NCBI GenBank assembly: GCA_021324445.1
Contig: JAJPJC010000131.1
Coordinates: 1 to 59,501, forward strand
Source of the DNA: Isosphaeraceae bacterium
GTDB taxonomy: Bacteria; Planctomycetota; Planctomycetia; Isosphaerales; Isosphaeraceae
Reading direction: 5' to 3'
DNA length: 59,501 nt
Shown here: positions 25,901-33,345 of the stretch, piece after piece
Layout of the letters: each line of letters begins with the position of its first letter
Numbering within the stretch: the stretch's first letter is position 1
Notes under the pieces: model-generated
What the model saw: the letters and a program-made list of their open reading frames with translations, nothing else
The model's database searches: none
Told to the model about the DNA's origin: nothing
Translations under genes and position numbers: made by a program

Positions 25901-26088
25901 TGGCCATCGCCCACACCCCCGGGGCCGAGATCCAGCGCCCGCTGGCCACGGTCGTCATCGGCGGGATCATCACCTCGACCCTGCTCAACACCCTGGTCTT
26001 GCCGGCGATCTATCCCTGGTTCGTCCCCAGGTCCAAGCCGGACGGATTGGCCCTCAACGGCGCATTCGGGCCTCCGCCGCATGCCTGA
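22939..26088 (+). CDS. Heavy-metal RND efflux pump (CzcA/CusA family)
   Basis: A 1049-residue inner-membrane pump of the HME subfamily. It has the two-fold RND layout: one N-terminal helix (FFVLMATALVAGLGIYSAG), a periplasmic loop, a block of helices from about residue 340, a second periplasmic loop, and a final block from about residue 870. Helix 4 reads AIDFGLIVDSSVIMIEN, close to the divalent-cation CzcA pattern DFGxxxD...EN. The N-terminus MLNSIIQSSLNNR is typical, which supports this ATG although no ribosome binding site is visible. With the adaptor it should export zinc, cobalt or cadmium, or copper/silver, by proton antiport. The exact metal is not decided by what I can see. Confidence 0.93.
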   Translation: MLNSIIQSSLNNRFFVLMATALVAGLGIYSAGHLPIDAVPDLTNVQVQVITEAPALSPLEIEQFLSFPVEGAMSGLPNVEQIRSISKFGVSVVTIVFKEGTDIYRARQLVGERIPRAAAGIPPGYGTPTLGPISTALGEVFQFQVKATPESGMSPMDLRTLLDWFIAFQLRRVEGVTEINPHGGEMKTYEVQADPDKLATLRLSMTHLFDALRSNNANVGGGYLVHSGEARYIRGVSQVRNLEDIAAIVIDERNGVPVTVGDVARVVPAPMIRAGLVTRDGQGEIVTGLVMMLIGQNGREVVNAVKAEIERLQKSLPAGVTIEPLYDRTHLINQTLSTVLHNLTAGGVLVIAVLLVLLGNLRGGLIVALAIPLSMLFAANVMLATGISASLMSLGAIDFGLIVDSSVIMIENCVRRLAHEGGTRPKLEIVRDAAVEVRKPTMFGELIIAIVYLPILALQGTEGKLFRPMAFTVIFALMGSLVLSLTLMPVLAAMGLSARPQEKELWLIRGIKHAYRPILDAFVRHPFWAVILALGLVGSSAPVALNLGGEFMPRLNEGDLLIEAVRIPSAALEGAVAASTQIENLLKTIPEVRLVYCKTGRPEIANDVMGVHQTDVWTMLKPQDQWRPGLTRDDLIEEMDKLLTEHVPGVKFGFSQPIEMRVNELVAGVKSDVAALIYGPDLDELRRISLEVERVLAGIEGAHDIKTPTAGRLPMLRIKVRRDQLARYGIQASDVLDAVAALGGTTVGTVFEDPKRESARVQISARHPLRVRIPESWRDDAERIRSIRVVDPTGRPIELRDLADVDDEEGPSEVEREDVQRRAVVGVNVRGRDIASFVAQAQAAIDARVKLPPGYLLRWGGQFEHLQSATERLMVVVPVAMLLIFLLLYSTFHSMRLALLIYTAVPMAATGGVFALALRGLPFSVSAGVGFIALFGVAVLNGLVWVSAVEHLRQEGIEAHAAAREAAVVRLRPILMTALVAGLGFIPMAIAHTPGAEIQRPLATVVIGGIITSTLLNTLVLPAIYPWFVPRSKPDGLALNGAFGPPPHA

Positions 26089-26127
26089 GAGCGTGCACAA
26101 CAAATCCAAGCGGCGCGGCCTGGACCT

Positions 26128-26762
26128 CTACCCGGTGTCGCCGATCGGCTCCGTGGGACCGTTCGGGCCGTTCGGGTTCGGTTGGGCTTCCGCGAGCGGC
26201 TCACGGGGCGGCAGGATCTCCCGCACCGGGCAACGGAAGCCGGGGATGATGTTCTCCCCTGAGAGTTCGTCGTCTTCATGCAAGGTGATGACCGGGTCGT
26301 CGCCGCGATAGATCCTCACCGTGCGCGAGTTGGGATTGATCACCCAAACCAGGGGCACGCCGGCTCTGCGGTAGTCGTCGAGCTTCTCATCCAGCTCATA
26401 CGCGGTGTCCTTGGGCAAGATGACTTCCACCGCCAAGTCGGGGCGGATTTTGGCCCATCCCTTGGGCAGGACGCCGCCAGGGAAGCGGCGTACCGGACGA
26501 ATGAGACATCGGGCTTGTGAACCAGGCCGGGCTCGTGGGGGAAGCACTGATAGCCGCTGTCGGCTGGCAAAGCCCATCCGAGTCCGTGCTCCTTGCCATG
26601 TTGTAGCAGGCGGGCGTATAACTCCCCTCCCACGCTACTGGATTCGAGTCCCAGGTTCCGCTCCACGAGTTGGCCGTCGACCAGCTCGTAGCTCTTGCCG
26701 TCGGGCATGGCCAGCAGGTCTTCGGGCGTGTACCGGCCCTTGGTCGCGACGACCATGCTCAT
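26128..26762 (-). pseudogene. Uma2-family gene split by a frameshift
   Basis: From ATG 26762 the frame reads a Uma2 N-terminal half (RYTPEDLLAMPDGKSYELVDGQ, HKPDVSFVRYA). At about 26489-26491 the homologous sequence moves to another frame (FPGGVLPKGW, IRPDLAVEVI, VPLVWVINPNSRTVRIY) and ends at 26128. One missing base in the codon after RY would join the two into a normal protein of about 211 residues. The loss lies within the nuclease core, so as written no complete enzyme is made. It could be a true pseudogene or a single-base sequence error. It is convergent with the RND pump gene, whose stop is only 39 bases away. Confidence 0.8.
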
Positions 26763-27034
26763 GATCGGGCTCTCGATCGTTGGGAGTGGATGGATCCCCG
26801 GATTGCCGGTATTGTACAACTGATCCGGCCGAGCCGGTAGGCGGAGAGGAATCTCTTTGGACCGATCGCGAATTCGTCGAGTTCGCGGCGCGAATTGCCG
26901 ATGACGATTCTACCGAAAACTTCGACGCGGCCGGTCGCGCCGCGCGCGGGGAGGCGTTGGAACCGAGGGGATTGTCTCGGGCAGGCTCGACGTTCCGCCC
27001 GCTTGGCCGCGGGCGAGGTGAGAAGCGCAAAGTC

Positions 27035-28843
27035 ATGTCACAATTAGCCGAACTCACCCGGCGCGCCGGTAGCCGCCGTCGCGCGGGGGCCTTACCACGG
27101 CAAGACGGCAGCGACTCCTATGGAAGGTGGACGCTCGCGGCGATCCTGGCGGTGATGACCTGCCAGGTGCTGTTCTTGCTGGTCGGCTGCGATTGGGACT
27201 TCTCCGGGGATGAGGCGGAATTCTGGGCGTGGTCGCGGCGGCTGGATTGGAGCTATTTCGCGCGCGGACCGCTGATCGCCTGGCTGATCCGGCTGGCTAC
27301 CGAACTGTTCGGCGGATTGAGCCAGCACCTCACGGGTTCCTTGATGTTCGCGGCCCGGCTGCCGGCTGTAGTCCTCGGGGGCCTGACGGCCTGGGGGATC
27401 TTCCGGCTAGGCTCGGAGGCGCTGGGCTCGCGGCGCGCGGGGATGTTCGCGGCCCTGGTCTTGCCCGCCATCCCGCTCTTTGCCATCGGCGGCGTGCTGA
27501 TCACCTGCGACACGCCGCTGGTCTGCTGCTGGACCTGGGCCGCCGTGTGGGCGTTGCGCGCGGTGCGGACCGATGAGCTCCGCGCCTGGATCGCGGCCGG
27601 CCTGGTGGGAGCTCTGGGCGTGCTGGCGAAGTACTCGGTCCTGGCCTTACCTGCATCGGTGGGATTGTTTCTGATGCTGAGCCCGCAGGACCGCCGCCAC
27701 CTGGCACGGCCGGGCTTCTGGATCATGTCGCTGCTCTGCGTTGGCCTGAGCATGGCCCCGATCCTCGTCTGGAATATCCAGCACGATTGGGTCGGAATGG
27801 GGCAACTGGCCGATCGCGTGGGTCTCTCGCGACGGGCGACCTGGGGGAGCCTCTGGCCGGTGCTCAGCTTCCTGGGCGCCGAGGCCGCCGTGCTGGGCGG
27901 GATCTGGTGGGTCGTCGGGATCACGGCCATCGTCGCGGCCGTGCGTGCGGTCCTACCCCTGTCGGTCGGTTCGACGACGCCGGAAGAGTCCCGTGGCGGG
28001 GGTCCCCGGGGTTGGGATCGCTCCGGGACGCTCTACTTGCTTTGCCTCTGGGGTGTGATCTGGAGTGCCTGCCTGGCGGCGAGCCTCTTGGGCGAGACCG
28101 AAGCGAACTGGATGGCGCCGGGCTATGTGGCCGTCGTCGCCCTGATCGGCGGGCGGGTCGAAGGCGTGCTGGCCCGCGGTGGGCTGCGCGCCCGGGCGTA
28201 TGTGGCGGGATGGTGCTTCTCGATGGCGGCCGTGGTCGCGATCCATCACACGGAGTGGTTCTATCCAGCCTTCGCCCGCTGGGTCCCCGCCCCCACCAAG
28301 CGATATGCGGCCCCTCTGCGACTCATCGACGTGACCGCGCGGATGCGCGGGCACCAGGAGCTGGCGCGGGCGGTCCAACGCCGCGTCGAGGCCCTGCGCG
28401 CCGAGGGGGACTCGCCCTTCGTCTTGACGCCGACTTACGCCTTAGCTTCGACCCTCGAGTTCTACCTTCCCGGCAACCCAGAGACCTATTGCCTGAGCTG
28501 GAACTACGGCATGAGCGCCCAGCCGGTCAACCAACACGACCTCTGGCATCCCAACCCGCGGCACGACGCCGAGGTGTTCCGGGGCCGGCCGGCCGTCGTG
28601 GTCGAGGATGCCAATATGCCGCCCAGTTATTCCATGCACCTGACCCACAAGGGCGTTGTCGACCGGATGGACCCAATCGAGCGGATCGTGGTGCGGGAGC
28701 ACGGGGTGATCGTCGGGGCGTGGGACATCACCGTCTGCCGCGACTACCGCGGCGTCGCCGGCTATGTCCAGAACCCGCCGTTCCGTCCGGGCAGCCGCCC
28801 GGCTCGTCAGGTCGCCGGAGTGCGCCCGGCACAGCGGTCGTAG
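27035..28843 (+). CDS. GT39/ArnT-like membrane glycosyltransferase
   Basis: A 602-residue polytopic protein of the dolichyl-phosphate-mannose or ArnT glycosyltransferase 39 type (PMT_2 domain). After helix 1 (LAAILAVMTCQVLFLLVG) comes the acidic loop DWDFSGDEAEFW with the catalytic-type Asp/Glu. Next comes YFARGPLIAWLIRL, which matches the Y-x-x-x-P-L pattern of the family, and about ten further helices. The soluble C-terminal part is about 170 residues. It transfers a sugar from a lipid carrier onto an acceptor outside the membrane. I chose ATG 27035; a much longer frame from 26780 has no export or helix features. A strong hairpin 22 bases after the stop may end the transcript. Confidence 0.85.
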   Translation: MSQLAELTRRAGSRRRAGALPRQDGSDSYGRWTLAAILAVMTCQVLFLLVGCDWDFSGDEAEFWAWSRRLDWSYFARGPLIAWLIRLATELFGGLSQHLTGSLMFAARLPAVVLGGLTAWGIFRLGSEALGSRRAGMFAALVLPAIPLFAIGGVLITCDTPLVCCWTWAAVWALRAVRTDELRAWIAAGLVGALGVLAKYSVLALPASVGLFLMLSPQDRRHLARPGFWIMSLLCVGLSMAPILVWNIQHDWVGMGQLADRVGLSRRATWGSLWPVLSFLGAEAAVLGGIWWVVGITAIVAAVRAVLPLSVGSTTPEESRGGGPRGWDRSGTLYLLCLWGVIWSACLAASLLGETEANWMAPGYVAVVALIGGRVEGVLARGGLRARAYVAGWCFSMAAVVAIHHTEWFYPAFARWVPAPTKRYAAPLRLIDVTARMRGHQELARAVQRRVEALRAEGDSPFVLTPTYALASTLEFYLPGNPETYCLSWNYGMSAQPVNQHDLWHPNPRHDAEVFRGRPAVVVEDANMPPSYSMHLTHKGVVDRMDPIERIVVREHGVIVGAWDITVCRDYRGVAGYVQNPPFRPGSRPARQVAGVRPAQRS

Positions 28844-28864
28844 GGCCCGCCTGACCCGTTGAAT

Positions 28865-28893
28865 ACGACCTGGATCTCGGCGATCCAGGTCGT
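28865..28893 (+). terminator. 12-bp hairpin terminator after the glycosyltransferase gene
   Basis: ACGACCTGGATC (28865-28876), a five-base loop, and the exact complement GATCCAGGTCGT (28882-28893) form a perfect 12-bp stem, followed by TGGTTTG. The stem is strong and the T-tract weak. It lies between two convergent genes and could serve both. Confidence 0.65.
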
Positions 28894-28967
28894 TGGTTTG
28901 TGCCCGCAAGGCCAGGCTCGGATCTTGGTCCGCGGCGGCGGGAAGCCACACCGCGCTAGACCGCCCC

Positions 28968-29939
28968 TTACGGGTTGCTGCCGGCACTCGCGCCGGGGGC
29001 CACCGGCGTGGGCGGTGGCGGCGGCGTGAGTTCGGGCTGCTGAGACGGCAAGGCCTCCGGGGCCACCCCGCTCCCCTCAGCGGCCGGGGCGGAGTCCCGG
29101 AAGGGGGACGGCGCCGCGGCGGCCGGCGGCGATGGCGACGGCGAGGACGCGGCGGCCGGTGGCGGTGCAGCGGCGGTCGCCTTCGCCTTGGCGTTCAACC
29201 GATTGAGGGCGGCCGTCGCTGCCTTCCGCACATCCTCCCGATGGTCATAGATCGAGGCGCGCTCGAGTGCGACCGCGGCATCCGAGCCGCCAACCTCGCC
29301 CAGCGCGATCGCCGCGGCCACCCGCACGTCCTTGAAATTGTCGTATTTCAGTAGATGAACGAGCGATGGTACGGCGCGCGGGTCGCCCAGCCGGCCCAGA
29401 GTATAGGCCGCATCCTTGCGCGCGCTGGGGGAAAAGCTCTGACAGCGCTGGCACTGGAGCGCGACCTGGTCCGGAGGCGGAGGGGCCTGGGCACCGCCGC
29501 CCGGGCCGGGTCCGCCCGGGCCGGGTCCGCCCGGGCCTCCTCCAAACCCGCCTCCACCCCCGCCACCGAAGGAGAAATTCAGGAACGGGGCGGCCATGAG
29601 CCCGAGCCCGAACGCCGGGGCCGGTTGCGCGATCACCAGGGGCCGGGGACCCCACCACGGCGGCCGCGGCCAGGGGCCGGGGATGAAGCCGCGGCCCGGG
29701 ACCGGTGTCCGCTGGAGCTGCACTTGACGGTCGAAGGTTCCACCCGGGCGCGTGATCTGGATGTCCCGCTGGATGGTCCCTGGCCCGCGCTTGATTTCGA
29801 CCTGACGCTGGATCGTCCGGCCGCGCGGACCCGTGATGGTGGTATCCCGCTCGAAGGTCTGGCCGCGGGCCACCCCGCCAGAACCTCCCCAGCTCCCGGC
29901 GAAGACCGCAATCGCCAAAAGAGGCTTCCAGTTCCTCAC
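28968..29939 (-). CDS. Exported HEAT-repeat protein with a Gly/Pro-rich middle
   Basis: A 323-residue protein with a signal peptide (LLAIAVFAGSWGGSGG). Residues about 30-75 contain repeated Arg/Gln strands (TIQRQVEIKRGPGTIQRDIQI). A Trp/Pro segment and a Gly-rich tract of about 30 residues with tandem GPGGPGPGG units follow. Residues about 175-265 are HEAT-type repeats (KDAAYTLGRLGDPRAVPSLVHLL, VRVAAAIALGEVGGSDAAVALE). The tail is Ala/Pro/Ser-rich. HEAT repeats form a protein-binding solenoid. No catalytic motif is seen. It is convergent with the glycosyltransferase gene, and its upstream side faces a palindromic repeat array. Its role is unknown. Confidence 0.8.
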   Translation of the reverse strand: MRNWKPLLAIAVFAGSWGGSGGVARGQTFERDTTITGPRGRTIQRQVEIKRGPGTIQRDIQITRPGGTFDRQVQLQRTPVPGRGFIPGPWPRPPWWGPRPLVIAQPAPAFGLGLMAAPFLNFSFGGGGGGGFGGGPGGPGPGGPGPGGGAQAPPPPDQVALQCQRCQSFSPSARKDAAYTLGRLGDPRAVPSLVHLLKYDNFKDVRVAAAIALGEVGGSDAAVALERASIYDHREDVRKAATAALNRLNAKAKATAAAPPPAAASSPSPSPPAAAAPSPFRDSAPAAEGSGVAPEALPSQQPELTPPPPPTPVAPGASAGSNP

Positions 29940-29992
29940 GGCACTTCCTCCCTTCCCTGCGAGTCGTTTATCCGGCGATTACGCTGGCAAGA

Positions 29993-30086
29993 ACGTAGGT
30001 CAGGCTGTCCAGCCTGACGTGCCTGAAGAGTCAGGCTGGACAGCCTGACGTGCCTGAAGAGTCAGGCTGGACAGCCGGACCTACGT
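29993..30086. repeat. palindromic repeat array, 31-bp units with inverted ends
   Basis: Two and a half direct copies of a 31-bp unit start at 29999, 30030 and 30061. Each contains a TCAGGCTG..CAGCCTGA palindrome. The first and second units differ only in the two central bases (TC against GA), which are complements of each other. The whole array is bounded by ACGTAGGTC at 29993 and its complement GACCTACGT at 30078-30086, so it reads as one composite inverted repeat. A related element lies at 42155. Confidence 0.85.
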
Positions 30087-30359
30087 GAGTTTCTTCCTTG
30101 CCGGTGTAATCAGTCCTGGCTCCCTCCACGATGATGTCTGCGCCTCGGGGGATTTCCGAGGCCGGAGATTCTTGCCGGACTCGTCCGGGCTGTGAAGAGC
30201 AAAATCCGAGAGTCGTCGCCCTAGACCATTATGCCGCTTGAGGTTTCTTGATTTTGCCTCTCCCTCGGAGGCGGGGTATGGCCCGGACCTTGCCGCGAAT
30301 TCACCCCTCGGTCGGCGGCCGGGACTGGCGCCGCTTTCCAATTATTTCCTGGTTGGGGG

Positions 30360-30387
30360 TTGCAATCCGTCCTGGCCAGCCTATGAT
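30360..30387 (+). promoter_or_regulatory. candidate promoter of the zinc-ribbon gene
   Basis: TTGCAA (30360-30365), a 16-base spacer and TATGAT (30382-30387, 5 of 6 with consensus) point toward the GTG at 30495, leaving a leader of about 100 bases. Confidence 0.45.
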
Positions 30388-30494
30388 GGCGACGTGACTG
30401 CATGGCTGGAGCCAGAGAACGGTGCGGTTCTCGCGAGTGCGGCGCCGGGTGCTCCAACTGTGTCTTGACGCTGAGGTCCCCCAAGGAGATCGTC

Positions 30495-30812
30495 GTGCCA
30501 TCCTCCAGGCCCGCGCTGTCGGGGCCGATTCCCCTCCCTGTCGGATTTGTGACGCGAATCATCAGCAGGGGCCAGGGGACACGGTCGCTGTGCTGTCCGG
30601 ATTGCTCGGTCTCGCTCAATCTGTTCCAGCCCGACGAGGATGAGCCGGCCCGGCTGCTGGGCCTGTGCGAGACCTGTTCGAAGTGGGTCTTCCTGGTGGA
30701 GATCGAGCCCGACTGGAGCAAAGTGCTGCTGGTCGAGCTGCCGAGCTCCGACTCGGTCCGGCAAGGCTTGGAAGCGACGCCGGCACCCCGCCGCGGCCGG
30801 CGCGCCCCCTGA
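30495..30812 (+). CDS. Small zinc-ribbon protein
   Basis: A 105-residue protein. GTG at 30495 is chosen because AAGGAG lies six bases before it. The frame is open further up to 30402, but that part is Cys/Arg-rich with no start signal. Two CxxC pairs (C34 and C37 in CCPDC; C58 and C61 in CETC) form a zinc ribbon. Between them is an acidic stretch (FQPDEDEPARLLGL), and after them a strand-rich segment (KWVFLVEIEPDWSKVLLVELP). The fold suggests a regulatory or protein-binding role, with no enzyme motif. It is convergent with the RNase R gene, 26 bases apart. I do not recognise a named family. Confidence 0.65.
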   Translation: MPSSRPALSGPIPLPVGFVTRIISRGQGTRSLCCPDCSVSLNLFQPDEDEPARLLGLCETCSKWVFLVEIEPDWSKVLLVELPSSDSVRQGLEATPAPRRGRRAP

Positions 30813-30838
30813 CAGCCAGCGGCCTTGCGGGGTGCGGG

Positions 30839-33214
30839 TCAGCCGGGCCGCTTCTTGCGCCCTTTCTTCACCTTGGCCTTCGGCTTGGGTTTGCTTTGGA
30901 CCTTGGACTTGGCCGTCCTGGACTTGCCCGGGGCGGTTCGACCGGAACCGGGGCGTGGAGCCTCCTCGGGCGGCCGGGTGGGGCTGGGGCTCGACCGGGT
31001 GCGTCCGCGCGGTGGTCGGGCCGGTCCCGCCTGGGGCGCGGGCAGGGACGCGGTGGCGGGACGTGCCGAGTCGTCCGGGCGCCTTCGGCCCCGGGAAAGC
31101 GGGGATTGGTCCAGGACCAGGTCGAGCTCGCGGCGGTCCACGTCGACATGGGCGATCCGAACGACCGCGCGGTCGCCCAGCCGGTGCCGGCGACCGGACC
31201 GGCGCCCCACCAGGGTATGAGTCCCGGACTCCAGGTAGTAGTAGTCGTCGGCCAGCGAAGTCACGTGGATCAACCCCTCGATGGGCAGCTCGGTGAGACG
31301 GCAGAACAGACCGAAGTCCTGGACTGCCACGATGATGGCGTGGAACGACGCGCCGATGTGGTCCTCCAGGTAGGTGAGGAGCTTGACCCGGATCAGCTCG
31401 CGCTCGGCGGCCTCGGCGCGACGCTCGGTCCGGGTGCAGTGCTCGGCCAGCACGACCCACTCGTCGTGGCGGCTGGCCGGCTTGTTCCCTTCCAGCCAGG
31501 CGATCAACTGCCGATGCACCAGCAAGTCGGGATAGCGGCGGATCGGCGAGGTGAAGTGGCAATAATCCGAGCTGGCCAGCGCGTAGTGGCCCTCGGCTTC
31601 GGGCGTGTAGTTGGCTTGCTTGAGGCTGCGCAAGAGTCCGTAGTGCACCGCGTATTCTTCCGGCTGGCCGACCGTCTCCCTGAGGACCCGCTGGAGCTCG
31701 AACCGGCTCTGAGGCTGCTCCAGGGCGAGACCAAGGCTGTGAGCGAACTCGGCGAACTCGTCCAGCTTGAACGGCTCGGGATCGGGATGGGCGCGGCGGA
31801 GGAAGAGGATGTTCTCGGCGCTCAAGGTGGTGGCGACCGCCTCGTTGGCCGCCAGCATGAACTCCTCGATGACCTGGTGGCTCTCGTCGTGAACGGCCAG
31901 GTGCGCGCCGCTGACCTCGCCCTGGTCCCCGAGCTCGATTTCGACCTCGGGGAGGTTGAGTTCCAGTGCGCCGCGGGCGAACCGGCGGCAGCGGAGGATC
32001 ATCGCCAGCTCGAGCATCTGACCCATCATCCGGGCGACCTCGGCCGAGACTCCGCGATGATGCGCCTGGGGTCGCTTCATGACCTCGAGGGCCTGCTCGT
32101 AGGTGAAGCGATGATCGACCCGAATGGCCGAGCGCGCGAACCGCTTCGAGACCAGCACGCCCTCGGGGTTGAACTCCAGGAAGACACTGACGGTGTACCG
32201 CGTGCGGCCGGCCTGGAGGCTGGCCAGGCTGTTGGAGAGGATCTCGGGGAACATGGGGATCACGCGATCGGGGAGATAGACGCTCGTCCCACGGTGTCGG
32301 GCGGCGCGGTCCAGGGCCGAACCGGACCGCACGAAATGCGCGACGTCGGCGATGTGGACGGCCAGGTTCCAGTAACCCTGTTCGTCGCGCGTCAGCGTGA
32401 TGGCGTCGTCGAAGTCGCGCGCCGTGGCCGGGTCGATCGTCACGGTCGTCGCGTCGCGGAGGTCGACCCGATCGCCGAGCTGGGCCTCGTCGAAGAACCG
32501 GGCCTGGTCGCGCGCTTCTTCGAGCACGGCCGCGTCGAACGTGTCGGGGATGTTGAACGCCCGGATGATCGCCAGGGTGTCGACCCCCGGCTGCCCGCGC
32601 TGGCCGAGGATCTCGGTGAGGACCCCCTCGCCCTCCAGGTAGGGGGTCGGGTAGCGGACGATCTCGACGGCGACCTTGTCGCCCGGCTTGGCCCCCTTGG
32701 CCCCGGGGTCGCCCACGTCGATGGGGTCGTGGAACGTGGTGCCGTCGATCCGGACATACCCGGAGCCGGCCTCCTCGAAGTAGGTGCCGACGAAGACCCC
32801 CGAGGCCCGCGCCACGATCCGGACGATCCGGCCCTCGAGATTCTTCCCCCGCCGTCGCGACGTCTTGGTCACCTTGACCGCGACCTCGTCGCCGTTGGAG
32901 GCATCCCCGGTGGCCGCAACCGGGATGAAGATCTGGTCGTCCGGGTTGGGGGAATGGTGCGGGCGGACAAACCCGAAGCCCTTGGCCGAACGCCGGAACA
33001 GTCCGATGACCAGCCCCGCCTGGTCGGGCCGGTGTAGCCGCTTGTCCTTGGCCAGGTCGAGCTTCCCCTCCTTGACCAACTGCTTGACCGCGGCGCGAAA
33101 CTCGGCAGAGTCGTCGGGATCGATCTGGAACCGCCGTGACATCGCCTTGAGCGTGATCGGTTTGTACTCGGGCTCGGAGACGAGCTTCAGGACGCGTGCG
33201 GCGAAGTCGGCCAT
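30839..33214 (-). CDS. rnr: Ribonuclease R
   Basis: A 791-residue 3'-to-5' exoribonuclease of the RNB family. The N-terminus has a winged-helix segment (LKAMSRRFQID) and cold-shock OB folds at about residues 65-235. The catalytic RNB domain begins near residue 245, with the metal-binding aspartates D261, D267, D269 and D270 in TIDPATARDFDDAITL. An S1 domain follows at about residues 640-720 (VQDFGLFCRLTELPIEG). The tail is Arg/Lys/Pro-rich and basic, as in RNase R of other bacteria. It degrades structured RNA in mRNA, rRNA and tmRNA turnover. The length and domain order are standard. The downstream neighbour is convergent. Confidence 0.95.
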   Translation of the reverse strand: MADFAARVLKLVSEPEYKPITLKAMSRRFQIDPDDSAEFRAAVKQLVKEGKLDLAKDKRLHRPDQAGLVIGLFRRSAKGFGFVRPHHSPNPDDQIFIPVAATGDASNGDEVAVKVTKTSRRRGKNLEGRIVRIVARASGVFVGTYFEEAGSGYVRIDGTTFHDPIDVGDPGAKGAKPGDKVAVEIVRYPTPYLEGEGVLTEILGQRGQPGVDTLAIIRAFNIPDTFDAAVLEEARDQARFFDEAQLGDRVDLRDATTVTIDPATARDFDDAITLTRDEQGYWNLAVHIADVAHFVRSGSALDRAARHRGTSVYLPDRVIPMFPEILSNSLASLQAGRTRYTVSVFLEFNPEGVLVSKRFARSAIRVDHRFTYEQALEVMKRPQAHHRGVSAEVARMMGQMLELAMILRCRRFARGALELNLPEVEIELGDQGEVSGAHLAVHDESHQVIEEFMLAANEAVATTLSAENILFLRRAHPDPEPFKLDEFAEFAHSLGLALEQPQSRFELQRVLRETVGQPEEYAVHYGLLRSLKQANYTPEAEGHYALASSDYCHFTSPIRRYPDLLVHRQLIAWLEGNKPASRHDEWVVLAEHCTRTERRAEAAERELIRVKLLTYLEDHIGASFHAIIVAVQDFGLFCRLTELPIEGLIHVTSLADDYYYLESGTHTLVGRRSGRRHRLGDRAVVRIAHVDVDRRELDLVLDQSPLSRGRRRPDDSARPATASLPAPQAGPARPPRGRTRSSPSPTRPPEEAPRPGSGRTAPGKSRTAKSKVQSKPKPKAKVKKGRKKRPG

Positions 33215-33345
33215 CGCGGGGACCCTCTCTCCGGGCGGATCATCTCTCCGCTGGCCCCTATCGTAGGGCGGCGCCCATCCGCTTGCCTACCCGACCTTGG
33301 CGATCGGGTTCGCTGCGGCCGTGCGGGAGGACCGAGAAACCGGTC

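Larger units (their letters stand above)
29940..30494. other. 555-base divergent intergenic region
   Basis: It contains the palindromic repeat array at 29993-30086 and a promoter-like pair at 30360-30387. The remaining sequence (about 30090-30350) has only short open frames on either strand, with no recognisable protein sequence, and no RNA gene was seen. Confidence 0.5.

Noticed and set aside
22909..26109. 1066-residue open frame on the minus strand opposite the RND pump
   Set aside because: It is an antisense shadow of a pump gene with family motifs over its whole length; its own translation is His/Asp/Arg-rich and matches nothing recognisable.
29993..30086. possible CRISPR array from the 31-bp direct repeats
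   Set aside because: The repeats abut with no variable spacers, and each is an internal palindrome. There is no cas gene.
30665..33037. 790-residue open frame on the plus strand opposite RNase R
   Set aside because: RNase R on the minus strand has all catalytic residues and standard length.
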